From contig NZ_AUMO01000056.1 in the NCBI RefSeq assembly GCF_000430725.1, forward strand, positions 1-64,000: a DNA stretch of 64,000 nucleotides, read 5' to 3'. Within the stretch, counting starts at the first letter, position 1, and the number at the start of each line of letters is the position of its first letter. Of this stretch, positions 33,068-42,045 are shown piece after piece. The position numbers and the translations under genes were made by a program. The DNA is from Azohydromonas australica DSM 1124 (lineage in GTDB: Bacteria > Pseudomonadota > Gammaproteobacteria > Burkholderiales > Burkholderiaceae_C). The notes under the pieces were generated by a model. The model was not told where the DNA came from. It was given only the letters and a program-made list of their open reading frames with translations, and made no database searches.

Positions 33068-33460
33068 ATGAGGATGAAGACCACGACCCTGGCCGCGCTC
33101 GCGCTGGCCGCCCTGCTGCAGGCCTGCGGCTCGATGGGCGGCGGCGGCACTGCCGCTCCGGCCAAGGCGGCCGACGGCGCGCTGGTGGGCCCCAGCGGCA
33201 TGACGCTCTACACCTTCGACCGCGATCCGGCCGGCGGAGCCAAGAGCGCGTGCAACGGCCCCTGCGCCGCCAACTGGCCGCCGCTGATGGCCGCCGCCGA
33301 TGCCCGCGACCAGGGCGACTGGAGCGTGATCACGCGCGACGACGGCGCCAAGCAGTGGGCCTACAAGGGCAAGCCGCTGTACTACTGGGCCAAGGACACC
33401 AAGCCCGGCGACCGCACCGGCGACGGCTTCAACCAGGTCTGGCACACCGCCAAGCCTTGA
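33068..33460 (+). CDS. Small lipoprotein with secreted-repeat (COG4315-like) domain
   Basis: A 130-residue predicted lipoprotein: signal with lipobox LQAC (about residue 19), a Gly-rich linker, then the domain GPSGMTLYTFDRDPAGGAKSACNGPCAANWPPLMAA followed by WSVITRDDGAKQWAYKGKPLYYW and KPGDRTGDGFNQVWH, all diagnostic of this common envelope family of unknown function. It keeps the paired Cys in CNGPC. AGGAGAGGACC precedes the ATG. It follows the Tad cluster on the same strand but has its own terminator; a functional link is not evident. Confidence 0.82.
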   Translation: MRMKTTTLAALALAALLQACGSMGGGGTAAPAKAADGALVGPSGMTLYTFDRDPAGGAKSACNGPCAANWPPLMAAADARDQGDWSVITRDDGAKQWAYKGKPLYYWAKDTKPGDRTGDGFNQVWHTAKP

Positions 33461-33473
33461 GCTGAAGGGCGGG

Positions 33474-33512
33474 TGCGCGGCCCGCCGGGGGTGGCGGGCC
33501 GCGCTTTTTTGC
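33474..33512 (+). terminator. Rho-independent terminator after the lipoprotein gene
   Basis: GCGCGGCCCGCC pairs with GGCGGGCCGCGC around a GGGGGT loop and is followed by six T residues. It also faces the end of the convergent esterase gene. Confidence 0.88.
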
Positions 33513-33522
33513 CGCCCGGCGC

Positions 33523-34818
33523 TCAGCTGCCGCAGCCCGCCGGCCGCGCCGTCTGCCAGCGCGCGGGCTGCACCTGGTACAGCCGCACGCTGGACCAGCT
33601 GTCCCAGGCGAAGCCGATGTCCTGGGCATCCGCGGTGGCCAGGGCGCGCAGGTTGAAGTAGCCGCCCGCCACCGCCCGCACCGCCGCGATGTGCGCCATG
33701 GGCGAGGCCGCGGTGCCGCTGCAGTCCACCTCGGAAGGCGGCGGCGGCGGGGGCGGCGGAGGCGGGGGCGTCGTTCCACCGTCGGCGCGCGCATGGCGGG
33801 CGAAGAAGCTCCACACGATGTCCGGATAGCTCGGCCCTTGGCGCAGCGACCAGTTGCCGTCCAGGCCCTGCTCGCCGCCGATCCAGTAGTGGCCGTGGTC
33901 GGTGTCGCCGGTGCTGGGCGTGACGGTGGGGCCGCTGTAGAAGATGGTTTCCACCAGCGAGCGGCTGCCCGGCTGGCCGTCCACCGTGTAGCGCGCATGG
34001 CGGCAACCGTAATCGCTGCCGAACACGGGGCTGCAGGCCTTTTCCTCGGCCAGCGCCTCGGCCGGGGTGTCGTGCGCTGCGTCGCCGTTGAGCTTCAGCT
34101 GCGCGTCGCGCAGGCGCTCGCCGGCCTGGGCCAGCACGGTGCAGTCGCCGCGGTTCTGCAACACCATCAGCGGGATGGCGTAGGGGCTGTCGCGCTCGGC
34201 GCGCATGTCGCTCACCAGCCGGTCCACGCTGTGGAAGGTGGCCGAGCCGGGGCAGCCGGAGAAGGAGACCGAGGCCGCGTCCTCGCCGTAGCCCAGGCCG
34301 GCGGCGCTGGCGGCGGCGGCCCAGTACTCGTTGTGCGCCACCGAGGCCACCACCGTCATCGCGCCGCCCGAGGACAGCCCGGTGATGAAGCGGCGCTGGG
34401 GATCGATGGTCCAGCGCTGCTCCACCGCCAGGCCGATCTGGCGCAGGTCCTCCACCTCGCCGCGGCCCTGATGGCGGTGCTGGTCCAGCCAGAAGCCCCA
34501 GCAGTTGGTGTTGCGCAGCCCGTCGTAGCGGGTGATGAAGGGCGTCACCAGCACGAAGCCGTAGCGGTCGGCCGCCGCGCGCAGGCCCCAGTCCTGCAGC
34601 ACGCTCTGTTCGGTCTGCTGGCAGCCGTGCAGCGCCATGACCATGGGCGCCGGGCCCGCAAGGCCATCGGGCACGTACACCTGCACCCGGCGCAGCTGCG
34701 AGCCGGCGTAGCTTTGTGGACCGACATCGAAGCTGCTGGTGGTGCCCGCCAGGGCCGTGCCACCCGCCAGCGCCAGGACCACCGCGGCGAGCCGGTGCCT
34801 GCCTTTGATCTGTCGCAT
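33523..34818 (-). CDS. Extracellular PHB depolymerase-like esterase
   Basis: A 431-residue exported alpha/beta hydrolase. Signal peptide about 1-26 (ending GTALAGT). The catalytic domain contains the oxyanion-region MVMALHGCQQT, the lipase box GLSSGG with nucleophile Ser, and later GDTDHGHYWIGG likely carrying the catalytic His. A run of 11 prolines (around residue 350) links it to a C-terminal domain of about 70 residues (EVDCSG to AGCGS) with a Cys near each end. The layout fits short-chain PHA depolymerases or related esterases; polymer binding by the tail is inferred. ATG at 34818 is preceded by CAGGAGACAAGGC. Confidence 0.82.
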   Translation of the reverse strand: MRQIKGRHRLAAVVLALAGGTALAGTTSSFDVGPQSYAGSQLRRVQVYVPDGLAGPAPMVMALHGCQQTEQSVLQDWGLRAAADRYGFVLVTPFITRYDGLRNTNCWGFWLDQHRHQGRGEVEDLRQIGLAVEQRWTIDPQRRFITGLSSGGAMTVVASVAHNEYWAAAASAAGLGYGEDAASVSFSGCPGSATFHSVDRLVSDMRAERDSPYAIPLMVLQNRGDCTVLAQAGERLRDAQLKLNGDAAHDTPAEALAEEKACSPVFGSDYGCRHARYTVDGQPGSRSLVETIFYSGPTVTPSTGDTDHGHYWIGGEQGLDGNWSLRQGPSYPDIVWSFFARHARADGGTTPPPPPPPPPPPSEVDCSGTAASPMAHIAAVRAVAGGYFNLRALATADAQDIGFAWDSWSSVRLYQVQPARWQTARPAGCGS

Positions 34819-35009
34819 GCCTTGTCTCCTGTGCTTGTGGAAGCGTGAGGAGGGGCATCGTAGGCAGTGCCTGCTTACCCGGACAGTGGTCCAGGTCAGG
34901 CCGCTGCCTTGCCCCGGCTGCAAGCGCGCGGCGCGTGCGCTAACGTAGTCAGGATGTCCAGCCCGCGGTTGGGCATCGCCTCTCCCGCCACCGCGCTGCC
35001 GGTGCGGTA

Positions 35010-35100
35010 ATAGGCAGAGTCAATCGACCTCATTTGATTAAATTTAACAATTGAGAAGTCGATGGCTATAGCATTCATCTCGTTCTCTTCAACAACCCAC
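35010..35100 (+). promoter_or_regulatory. Candidate ahpC promoter region with a weak OxyR-like spacing
   Basis: This AT-rich stretch differs sharply from the coding DNA around it. ATAG (35010), CAAT (35021), ATTT (35032) and TTTA (35043) occur every 11 bases, resembling the four-element OxyR contact pattern, with only the first matching well. TTAACA (35045-35050) and TATAGC (35067-35072) give a possible -35/-10 with a 16-base spacer. Confidence 0.35.
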
Positions 35101-35114
35101 ACAGGAAACAAGCC

Positions 35115-35678
35115 ATGTCCCTGATCAACACCGAAGTGAAGCCCTTCAAGGCCACCGCCTTCCACAACGGCAAGTTCGTGCCGGTGACCAACGAGGATCT
35201 GAAGGGCAAGTGGTCGGTTCTGATCTTCATGCCCGCGGCCTTCACCTTCAATTGCCCGACGGAAGTCGAGGACGCGGCCGACAACTACGCCGAGTTCCAG
35301 AAGGCCGGCGCCGAGGTGTACATCGTCACGACCGACACCCACTTCTCGCACAAGGTGTGGCATGAGACCTCGCCGGCCGTGGGCAAGGCGAAGTTCCCGC
35401 TGGTGGGCGACCCGACGCACCAGCTGACCCGCGCCTTCGACATCCACATCGACGAGGAAGGCCTGGCGCTGCGCGGCACCTTCATCATCGACCCGCAAGG
35501 CGTGATCAAGACCCTGGAAGTGCACGACAACGCCATCGCCCGCGACGTCAAGGAAACGCTGCGCAAGCTCAAGGCCGCCCAGTTCGTGGCCTCGCACCCG
35601 GGCGAAGTCTGCCCCGCCAAGTGGCAGGAAGGCGCCCAGACGATCAAGCCCTCGCTGGACCTGGTCGGAAAAATCTAA
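35115..35678 (+). CDS. ahpC: Alkyl hydroperoxide reductase subunit AhpC
   Basis: A 187-residue typical 2-Cys peroxiredoxin. Peroxidatic Cys47 lies in AAFTFNCPTEVED and resolving Cys166 in HPGEVCPAKW; the FIIDPQGVIK strand and the C-terminal TIKPSLDLVGKI are family features. It reduces hydrogen peroxide and organic hydroperoxides, receiving electrons from AhpF, encoded next. The Thr/Cys active site PxxxT(S)xxC is intact. The upstream AT-rich region suggests oxidative-stress control. A CACACAGGAAACAAGCC ribosome-binding leader precedes the ATG. Confidence 0.96.
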   Translation: MSLINTEVKPFKATAFHNGKFVPVTNEDLKGKWSVLIFMPAAFTFNCPTEVEDAADNYAEFQKAGAEVYIVTTDTHFSHKVWHETSPAVGKAKFPLVGDPTHQLTRAFDIHIDEEGLALRGTFIIDPQGVIKTLEVHDNAIARDVKETLRKLKAAQFVASHPGEVCPAKWQEGAQTIKPSLDLVGKI

Positions 35679-35716
35679 GTCGGACAAGCGGGTGGCCTGC
35701 GGCCACCCTTTCCGAC
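35679..35716 (+). terminator. Hairpin between ahpC and ahpF (attenuator or terminator)
   Basis: GGGTGGC and GCCACCC form an inner stem around CTGCG, and GTCGGA/TCCGAC pairs outside it; TTT follows the inner stem. It could trim transcription so that AhpC is made in excess of AhpF. Confidence 0.55.
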
Positions 35717-35894
35717 GGGCGCGGCGGCCGGGCCGCCGCGTTCCAGACCCGCGTGCCGCGCCCGCCGCGTCACGCTCCCTGCCCGGGCCCCCCGGAAAGC
35801 GCCCACCGGCCGTACACGGCGGACGCTTCCCATGCGGCCACGAGCACGCATACGAACCCCAAAGCCACCGTTTACCGACAAGAAGGACTTCGCC

Positions 35895-37466
35895 ATGTTG
35901 GACGCCGACCTCAAGGCCCAGTTGAAGGGCTACCTGCAACGCCTCACGCAGCCCATCGAGCTCATCGCCTCGCTGGACGACTCCAAGGGCTCGCAGGACA
36001 TGCTGGAGCTGCTGCGCGACGTGGCCGAGCAGTCGGAGCAGGTCTCGCTGGTGGAGAGCCGCGACGACGCCGAGCGCAAGCCCTCGTTCCTGATCCGCCG
36101 CGTGGGCACCGACGTCGGCGTGCGCTTCGCCGGGCTGCCGCTGGGCCACGAGTTCACCTCGTTGGTGCTGGCGCTGCTGCAGGTCGGCGGCTACCCGCCC
36201 AAGGTCGAGCGCGAGGTGATCGAGCAGATCGCGGGGCTGGAAGGCGACCTGCACTTCGAGACCTACATGTCGCTGTCCTGCCACAACTGCCCGGACGTGG
36301 TGCAGGCGCTGAACCTGATGGCCGCGCTCAACCCGCGCATCAAGCACACCGCCATCGACGGCGGGCTGTTCCAGAAGGAAGTGGAAGAGCGCCAGATCAT
36401 GGCCGTGCCCATGGTCTTCCTCAACGGTCAGCTCTTCGGCCAGGGCCGCATGAGCGTCGAGGAGATCCTGTCCAAGGTGGACACCGGTGCCGCCGCGCGC
36501 GACGCCAAGAAGTTCAGCGCCAAGGCGCCCTATGACGTGCTGATCGTCGGCGGCGGCCCCGCCGGCGCGGCCGCGGCCGTGTACGCCGCGCGCAAGGGCA
36601 TCCGCACCGGCATCGTGGCCGAGCGCTTCGGCGGCCAGACGCTGGACACCCTGGGCATCGAGAACTACATCTCCGTGCTCGAAACCCAGGGCCCGAAGTT
36701 CGCCCAGGCGCTGGAGGACCACGTCAAGGCCTACGACGTGGACATCATGACCACGCAGCGCGCCGAGGAGCTGATCCCGGCCGACGCCTCGGGCCTGGCG
36801 CAGGTGCGGCTGGCCAACGGCGGCGTGCTCAAGGCCCGCTCGGTGATCCTGTCCACCGGCGCGCGCTGGCGCAACGTGGGCGTGCCCGGCGAGCAGGAGT
36901 ACCGCAACAAGGGCGTGGCCTACTGCCCGCACTGCGACGGCCCGCTGTTCAAGGGCAAGCGCGTCTCGGTGATCGGCGGCGGCAACTCCGGCGTGGAGGC
37001 GGCGATCGACCTCGCGGGCATCGTGGCGCACGTGACGCTGGTCGAGTTCGCCGACCAGCTCAAGGCCGACGCGGTGCTGGTGAGCAAGCTCAAGAGCCTG
37101 CCCAACGTGGACATCGTCACCAACGCCCAGACCACCGAGATCACCGGCGCCGAGGGCAAGGTCAACGGCCTGCGCTACAAGGACCGCGCCACCGGCCAGG
37201 AGCACCTCGTGCCGCTGGAAGGCGTGTTCGTGCAGATCGGCCTGGTGCCCAACACCGAGTGGCTCAAGGGCACGCTGGAGCTCAACCGCTTCGGCGAGAT
37301 CGTGATCGACGCCAAGGGCCAGACCAACGTGCCGGGCGTGCTGGCCGCGGGCGACTGCACCACGGTGCCGTACAAGCAGATCGTCATCGCCGCGGGTGCC
37401 GGCGCGGCGGCCGCGCTCAGCGCCTTCGACCACCTCATCCGCACCCCGGCGCCGGTGGCGGCCTGA
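35895..37466 (+). CDS. ahpF: Alkyl hydroperoxide reductase subunit AhpF
   Basis: A 523-residue flavoprotein disulfide reductase. N-terminal double-thioredoxin domain with the redox pair LSCHNCPD (about residues 128-131), an FAD-binding [10 protein letters not shown] box (about 219-229), an NAD(P)H-binding [17 protein letters not shown] segment, active-site CPHCDGP, and the C-terminal FAD contact [10 protein letters not shown]. It passes electrons from NADH to AhpC. The ATG at 35895 follows AAGAAGG; a longer frame upstream lacks homology. It is 216 bases from ahpC. Confidence 0.96.
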   Translation: MLDADLKAQLKGYLQRLTQPIELIASLDDSKGSQDMLELLRDVAEQSEQVSLVESRDDAERKPSFLIRRVGTDVGVRFAGLPLGHEFTSLVLALLQVGGYPPKVEREVIEQIAGLEGDLHFETYMSLSCHNCPDVVQALNLMAALNPRIKHTAIDGGLFQKEVEERQIMAVPMVFLNGQLFGQGRMSVEEILSKVDTGAAARDAKKFSAKAPYDVLIVGGGPAGAAAAVYAARKGIRTGIVAERFGGQTLDTLGIENYISVLETQGPKFAQALEDHVKAYDVDIMTTQRAEELIPADASGLAQVRLANGGVLKARSVILSTGARWRNVGVPGEQEYRNKGVAYCPHCDGPLFKGKRVSVIGGGNSGVEAAIDLAGIVAHVTLVEFADQLKADAVLVSKLKSLPNVDIVTNAQTTEITGAEGKVNGLRYKDRATGQEHLVPLEGVFVQIGLVPNTEWLKGTLELNRFGEIVIDAKGQTNVPGVLAAGDCTTVPYKQIVIAAGAGAAAALSAFDHLIRTPAPVAA

Positions 37467-37490
37467 TCACCGGCCTCCCGGCCCATCCGC

Positions 37491-37518
37491 GAAAAAGCCC
37501 GCTGCCGCGGGCTTTTTT
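37491..37518 (+). terminator. Bidirectional terminator between ahpF and the exonuclease gene
   Basis: AAAAAGCCCGC and GCGGGCTTTTTT form a clean stem with a small loop, with A and T runs on either side, suited to ending both converging transcripts. Confidence 0.88.
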
Positions 37519-37536
37519 CATCAGCGGGGTCGCGGC

Positions 37537-38208
37537 TCAGTCGTGCCCCAGCAGCCGCCGCAGCTTGGTGAAGGCCAGCGCCGCCATCACCGCATCGTTC
37601 ATGGCGTCGTGGGCCTCGTACTGGGGCAGGCCCAGCTCGTCCAGCATGGTGGCGAAGCGCAGGTCCACGTTGCGGTTGCCGCGCTCGTGCGCGGGCAGCT
37701 GGCGGTTCTTCCACTCGTAGAACAGCGCCGAGACCTCGATCTTGCGCTGCGGCAGCCTCAGCCCAAGCATCGGCCAGACGACGCGGTTGAGCATGGCCAC
37801 GTCGAACTCCAGGTAGTAGCCCACCAGCGGGCGGCTGCCGATGAAGCGCATGAGCTGCGCCATCGCCGCCTCCGGCGTGATGCCCTGCGCCACGTCCTGC
37901 TCGCGCAGCCGGTGCACCTTCACCGCCTCCGACGAGATGGCGCGCTTCTCGGGGCGCACCAGCAGCTCCAGCCGCTCGCTGGTGAGCACGCGGCTGCCCG
38001 CGATGCGCACCGCGCCGATGGAGATGATCTCGTCGCGCCGGCGGTCCAGCCCCGTCGTCTCGCAGTCCAGCGACACCCACTCGTCGGGCGGCGGCGGCTC
38101 GAACATGAAGCGGTAGTTGTCGTTGGCCAGGTGATAGAGCAGCCAGCCCTTCTTGAGCTTCTCCCAGGGCCCGGCCAGCGGCCCCAGGAGGTTGACGGTG
38201 GACTTCAC
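37537..38208 (-). CDS. DEDDh 3'-5' exonuclease (DnaQ/PolC epsilon-like)
   Basis: A 223-residue exonuclease with the catalytic pair Asp48-x-Glu50 in SLDCETTGLD, a second motif in LVGYYLEFDVAML and the HDAMNDA box (His200, Asp205). The first 40 residues are extra and contain GWLLYHLANDNYRFMFEPPP. Family members proofread or degrade nucleic acids; which substrate is used here is unknown. Its GTG start (38208) overlaps the stop of the cNMP/CBS/DUF294 gene by GTGA; the two genes are commonly paired in related bacteria. Confidence 0.85.
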   Translation of the reverse strand: MKSTVNLLGPLAGPWEKLKKGWLLYHLANDNYRFMFEPPPPDEWVSLDCETTGLDRRRDEIISIGAVRIAGSRVLTSERLELLVRPEKRAISSEAVKVHRLREQDVAQGITPEAAMAQLMRFIGSRPLVGYYLEFDVAMLNRVVWPMLGLRLPQRKIEVSALFYEWKNRQLPAHERGNRNVDLRFATMLDELGLPQYEAHDAMNDAVMAALAFTKLRRLLGHD

Positions 38209-40040
38209 TGCAGGGCGTCCAGGTGGTAGCGCAGCCGCAGCGTGGCCTTGAAGCGCTTGACCACGCCCAGCGTGTCCTTGAGCAGGTCGCGGTCCAGGCT
38301 GTTGAGCTGGTCGGGCTTGACGCCGCCGCTGACGTCGCGGCCGAGCTCCAGCTCCTGCAGCCCAGCCTTGAGCTTCAGGCCCATGAAGAAGTGCAGGCTC
38401 TGCACCACGTCGGAGCCGATCTCGGGCGCCATGTGGCCCGCGCTCACCAGCGCCTGCACGCGCTCGGCGGTGCCGCACTCGCGGATGCGCTTGTCCATGG
38501 CCAGGCTGCGCACGCCGTGCACCAGCGGGAAGATGCCGGCCTTCTTCAGGTCCAGCCGGTCGGGGTCGTTCTCGCCCAGCGTCAGCAGCCGGTTCCACCA
38601 GCCGGTGTGCTCGTCGAAGAGCGTGATGGCCGCGGCGAAGCGGGCCTTGAAGGCGTCGCTGTCGGCCGCCAGCGAGAACACCTCCTCGCGCAGCGGCTCC
38701 AGCAGCGCGGCGTCACCGCACACCGGGTGCGCGTCCAGGAAGATGGCCAGCGCCATGAGGCTCTCGGCGTTGGGCATGAGCATCCAGCGCCGCACGGTCT
38801 CGCGGAAGGCCGACTGCGGCTGCCGCCAGGCCGGGTTGTTGATCATGATCTTGCCCGGGCACGGCGGGTAGCCGAAGTCGATGAGCGCCTGCGTGAAGCG
38901 GTTGCAGATGGCCTCCAGGTCCGCCGGCGGCTCGTAGCCGTCGCGCAGCACCAGGCCGTTGTCCTGGTCGGTCTTGAGCAGCTGCTCGCCGCGGCCCTCG
39001 CTGCCCATGACGAACAGACAGCTGTTGGCGATGAGCTCCTTGGGCGCGATGAGCTGCCAGGTGCGCTCGAAGAGCTTGGCGTTGAGCTCGCTCACCAGGC
39101 GGGCGATCATGCCCACGCGCGTGCCGCCGCGGTGCAGGATGGCGATGAGCTTGGTGATCTGCCGCGAGGCCTCCGCCAGCCCGGCCAGGTCGCGCGACTG
39201 CGCGATCTGCAGGCCCACCAGGTAGGAGTGGTTGGAGAGGAAGCTGAACACCTCCAGCGCCTCCAGCACGCCGTGCACGCTGCCGTCGCCGTCCTGCACC
39301 ACCACGCGGTGCACGTTGTGGCGCAGCATCAGCGCCAGCGCCTCGCCCACGGGGTCCGAGGGCTTCACGCACACCAGCGTGAAGGTCGCCAGCCGGCCCA
39401 CCGGCAGCCGGTCCAGCGGCGTGCCGTCCAGGATCGCGCGCTGCAGCCCGGTGTTGGTGAAGATGCCCAGCCGCGGCGGGGCGGTGGACCCGTCCTGCAC
39501 CAGCACGCTGGAGATCTTGTGCTCCTGGAACACGCGCGCCACTTCGACGATGGTGGTGGCCGCGTCCACCACCTGCGCCGCCCGAACGCCGGTCTCGGAC
39601 ACGCGGGCCATGGTCAGCGACTGCATCTCGTGCTGGCTGCGCCGCTGCGCCAGCGCCGAGAGCTTGTTGGAGAGGTCGGAGAACAGCAGCGCGCCGAAGG
39701 TGGCGTTGCGCGCGATGAGCTCGTTGACGGCCTTGCGCGCGAGCTGGTAGGCCAGCACCTCCTCCTGCGCCACGAAGCGGCTGGTGACGCGGCCGGCCAC
39801 CAGGGCGCGGCCGTCGAAGGTGTCGTCGGGGCCGTAGGTCGTGATGACCTGGTGCTCCTCGTCGAACTGCTGCACGTGGCCCTTGATCAGCACGAACAGG
39901 TGGCCGGCCTCGATGCCGGGCTCCAGGATGGCCTCGCCGGCACGGAAGTAGGCGATGTCCACGCTGTTGCGCACGAGCTGGCGCTCCTCGGCGTCCAGGC
40001 AGTCGAAGGGAGAGGCGTCGAAGTTGAAGGCGCTGGGCAT
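38205..40040 (-). CDS. cNMP-binding/CBS/DUF294 nucleotidyltransferase-like protein
   Basis: A 611-residue multidomain cytoplasmic protein: cyclic-nucleotide-binding-like domain (about 15-110, FRAGEAILEPGIEAGHLFVLIKGHV in parts), a pair of CBS domains (about 155-275), a DUF294 putative nucleotidyltransferase domain (about 320-440) with VMGSEGRGEQLLKTDQDN, carrying the GS and D-x-D-like residues, and a C-terminal helical DUF294_C domain. It is probably a signal-transducing nucleotidyl- or uridylyltransferase; the ligand is unknown. The start at 40040 is chosen because upstream in-frame sequence is not conserved-looking. Coupled to the exonuclease. Confidence 0.85.
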   Translation of the reverse strand: MPSAFNFDASPFDCLDAEERQLVRNSVDIAYFRAGEAILEPGIEAGHLFVLIKGHVQQFDEEHQVITTYGPDDTFDGRALVAGRVTSRFVAQEEVLAYQLARKAVNELIARNATFGALLFSDLSNKLSALAQRRSQHEMQSLTMARVSETGVRAAQVVDAATTIVEVARVFQEHKISSVLVQDGSTAPPRLGIFTNTGLQRAILDGTPLDRLPVGRLATFTLVCVKPSDPVGEALALMLRHNVHRVVVQDGDGSVHGVLEALEVFSFLSNHSYLVGLQIAQSRDLAGLAEASRQITKLIAILHRGGTRVGMIARLVSELNAKLFERTWQLIAPKELIANSCLFVMGSEGRGEQLLKTDQDNGLVLRDGYEPPADLEAICNRFTQALIDFGYPPCPGKIMINNPAWRQPQSAFRETVRRWMLMPNAESLMALAIFLDAHPVCGDAALLEPLREEVFSLAADSDAFKARFAAAITLFDEHTGWWNRLLTLGENDPDRLDLKKAGIFPLVHGVRSLAMDKRIRECGTAERVQALVSAGHMAPEIGSDVVQSLHFFMGLKLKAGLQELELGRDVSGGVKPDQLNSLDRDLLKDTLGVVKRFKATLRLRYHLDALQ

Positions 40041-40175
40041 AGCCGGCCATTTTGTGCAGCGCCGCCTGACGCCAGCTTGATGCACGGCAGGCCGTCCCGC
40101 GCCCGGCCTTGACCTGGCTGAAGCCGCCCAGGCCCCGGGCGGCCGCCGCTGACCGAGCGGGAAAGCCGGACGTCC

Positions 40176-40817
40176 TCAGCGCCGCTGCACGCCGGGCAAC
40201 GGCCGTGCCGCCTCCTGCCACGGCGCTTCGAACCAGGCGTCGCCCTGCAGCGCGGCCTTGAGCATCGGCAGCGCGTCCAGGCCCCAGAACACCTTGCCTT
40301 CCAGGACGATGCTGGGCACGCCGAAGAGGCCCAGCGCGAGGGCTTCATCGGTGTGCTCGCGCAGCCGCTGCCGCACTTCCTCGCCCTGCGGGTCCAGCGC
40401 CGGCTTCAGTGCGTGCGCCAGCGCCTGCAGCCGCGCCGGATCGTTGGCGTCGGCCCCGGCGCCGCGCCAGACGTGGTGGAACAGCGCCTCCACCACGCGG
40501 CGGTTGGGCAGGCCGTCCACCTCGCCGCAGGCCAGCGCCAGGCGCTGCAGCGCCAGCGGGTTGAAGGGATGCTGCGCCGGCAGCGCCAGCTCCACGCCGG
40601 CCTCGCGCGCCAGCCAGTGCACCTGGCGCATGGTCCAGTCGCGCTTGGGCCCGATCTCCGCGGGGCCGAGCTGGCCCCAGTGCTTGAGCAGCCCGGCGAA
40701 CAGCAGCGGGCGGTAGCGCACGCGGTACGAGCAGCCCTCCAGCGCCTGCGGCAGCCGCTCGAAGGCCAGGTAGGCGTAGGGCGAGATGACGTCGAACCAG
40801 AAGTCCAGCGTCTTCAT
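40176..40817 (-). CDS. 2-hydroxychromene-2-carboxylate isomerase family protein 1
   Basis: A 213-residue DsbA/GST-kappa-fold protein. It begins with the signature FWFDVISPYAYLAFERL, where the Ser of SPYAY occupies the glutathione-binding site, and ends with the ALGLFGVPSIVLEGKVFWGLDAL region diagnostic of this family. Enzymes of this group use glutathione to isomerise aromatic-ring degradation intermediates, but many genomic copies have unknown substrates. Start at 40817 overlaps the stop of the DUF1289 gene. A paralogue is encoded at 42046. Confidence 0.85.
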   Translation of the reverse strand: MKTLDFWFDVISPYAYLAFERLPQALEGCSYRVRYRPLLFAGLLKHWGQLGPAEIGPKRDWTMRQVHWLAREAGVELALPAQHPFNPLALQRLALACGEVDGLPNRRVVEALFHHVWRGAGADANDPARLQALAHALKPALDPQGEEVRQRLREHTDEALALGLFGVPSIVLEGKVFWGLDALPMLKAALQGDAWFEAPWQEAARPLPGVQRR

Positions 40818-41056
40818 CGGCGGGGCTCCGGCACGGGCGCGGGGCCGTGCTGCGCCCGGAGCTGCTCCTGGCGCGGCGGCAGGCGCAGCCACACCGCACG
40901 CCGGGCCGCGTCGTCCAGCGTGGACCAGCCGGCGATCTCGTCGATGGTGCGGGCGCAACCGAGGCACCAGCCGGTGGCTTTGTCCATCTTGCACACGCCG
41001 GTGCAGGGCGAGCCCACGGGCGTGGTGGCGGCGGGCGGCGGGGACGGCGCCGTCAT
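40814..41056 (-). CDS. DUF1289 small cysteine-rich protein
   Basis: An 80-residue protein with the DUF1289 signature: SPCTGVCKMDKATGWCLGCART, then DEIAGW. The four Cys suggest a metal site or redox role; no function is established for the family. Lies between the YbaK-like and isomerase genes, overlapping both by four bases, so it is co-transcribed and translationally coupled. Confidence 0.88.
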   Translation of the reverse strand: MTAPSPPPAATTPVGSPCTGVCKMDKATGWCLGCARTIDEIAGWSTLDDAARRAVWLRLPPRQEQLRAQHGPAPVPEPRR

Positions 41057-41547
41057 GGCTGCTGCACCACGTCGGCCACCGGCGCGCCGGTGAGGCCTTC
41101 CAGCTGCTGCGGGCTGAGCCGGAACACGCCGTTGGGATGGCCCGCGGCGGCCCAGATCTCGTCGAAGCGGAACAGGTCGCGGTCGATGAGCGTCAGCGGC
41201 GGGTTGAGGTGCGCCACCGGCGAGACGCCGCCGATGGAGAAGCCCGTCTGCGCCTTCACGAACTCGGCATCGGCCCGGCCCACCGGGCCCACCAGCGCCG
41301 CGACCTTCTTCTCGTCCACGCGCCGGTCGCCCGAGGTCACCACCAGCACCGCGCGCTCGACGGCGCGCAGCTTGAAGATGACGCTCTTGGCGATCTGTCC
41401 CACGCTCACGCCCAGCGCGTCGGCCGCTTCCTGCGCGGTGCGCGCGGCGGTGTCCAGGTAGCGCGGCACATGCGGGTGGCCCTGTGCCGCCAGGGCCTGC
41501 GCCACGCGTTGGAAACCTTCGGGGCGCTGCTGCAAGTCGTTGTCCAT
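41053..41547 (-). CDS. YbaK/EbsC-family aminoacyl-tRNA deacylase
   Basis: A 164-residue trans-editing protein. Visible family features: TAQEAADALGVSVGQIAKSVIFK with the catalytic-site Lys, VVTSGDRRVDEKKVAALVG, and GVSPVAHLNPPLTLIDRDL. Members remove mischarged amino acids (for example Cys-tRNA-Pro) or other small acyl groups from tRNA. It is not the canonical YbaK but a relative with unknown specificity. First gene of the overlap-coupled trio with DUF1289 and the isomerase. Confidence 0.85.
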   Translation of the reverse strand: MDNDLQQRPEGFQRVAQALAAQGHPHVPRYLDTAARTAQEAADALGVSVGQIAKSVIFKLRAVERAVLVVTSGDRRVDEKKVAALVGPVGRADAEFVKAQTGFSIGGVSPVAHLNPPLTLIDRDLFRFDEIWAAAGHPNGVFRLSPQQLEGLTGAPVADVVQQP

Positions 41548-41586
41548 GTCCGTCCTCGTGCCGCTGCGGGTGGCGGCGCGCGCCGG

Positions 41587-41592
41587 ACTATA
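41587..41592 (-). promoter_or_regulatory. Possible -10 element (TATAGT) for the ybaK-like operon
   Basis: On the minus strand TATAGT lies about 40 bases upstream of the YbaK-like start, within GGCTATAGTCC. No good -35 hexamer is seen at standard spacing. Confidence 0.35.
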
Positions 41593-41613
41593 GCCAGCGG
41601 CGCGCAGCCGCCT

Positions 41614-42015
41614 TCAGTGCCGGGATTGCAGCGGCGCCACCGGCCCGCCGCCCTCCTTCCAGGCCTTGAAGCCGCCGTCGATGTGGGCCACGTCGTCGAA
41701 GCCCATTTCCTGCAGCGTGCGCGTGGCCAGCGCCGAGCGCCAGCCCGCGGCGCAGAACAGCACCAGGCGCTTGCCCTGCGCGAACACCGGCTTGTGATAG
41801 GGGCTCTCCGGGTCGGCCCAGAACTCCAGCATGCCGCGCGGGGTGTTGTAGGCGCCGGGGATGGTGCCTTCGCGCTGCAGCTCGCGGATGTCGCGCAGGT
41901 CGATGAACTGCACGTCCTCGCGGGCGTGCAGCGCCAGCGCCTCGGCCAGCGTGCAGGTGTGCACCTGCGCCAGCGCCTCCTCGACCATCTGCTGGGCCGT
42001 CTTCTTCAGCTTCAT
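41614..42015 (-). CDS. Rhodanese-like domain protein
   Basis: A 133-residue single-domain rhodanese. Active-site loop CAAGWRS contains the catalytic Cys, preceded by RLVLF; VQFIDLRDIRELQREGTIPGA is the CH2A-like strand region, and HIDGGFKAWKEGG the typical end. It transfers sulfane sulfur from thiosulfate or a persulfide carrier. It is separated from the YbaK-like gene by about 60 bases and lies 30 bases after the second isomerase gene. Confidence 0.88.
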   Translation of the reverse strand: MKLKKTAQQMVEEALAQVHTCTLAEALALHAREDVQFIDLRDIRELQREGTIPGAYNTPRGMLEFWADPESPYHKPVFAQGKRLVLFCAAGWRSALATRTLQEMGFDDVAHIDGGFKAWKEGGGPVAPLQSRH

Positions 42016-42045
42016 GCGTCTCCTCCAGGGTTCGTCTCTCGGTTT

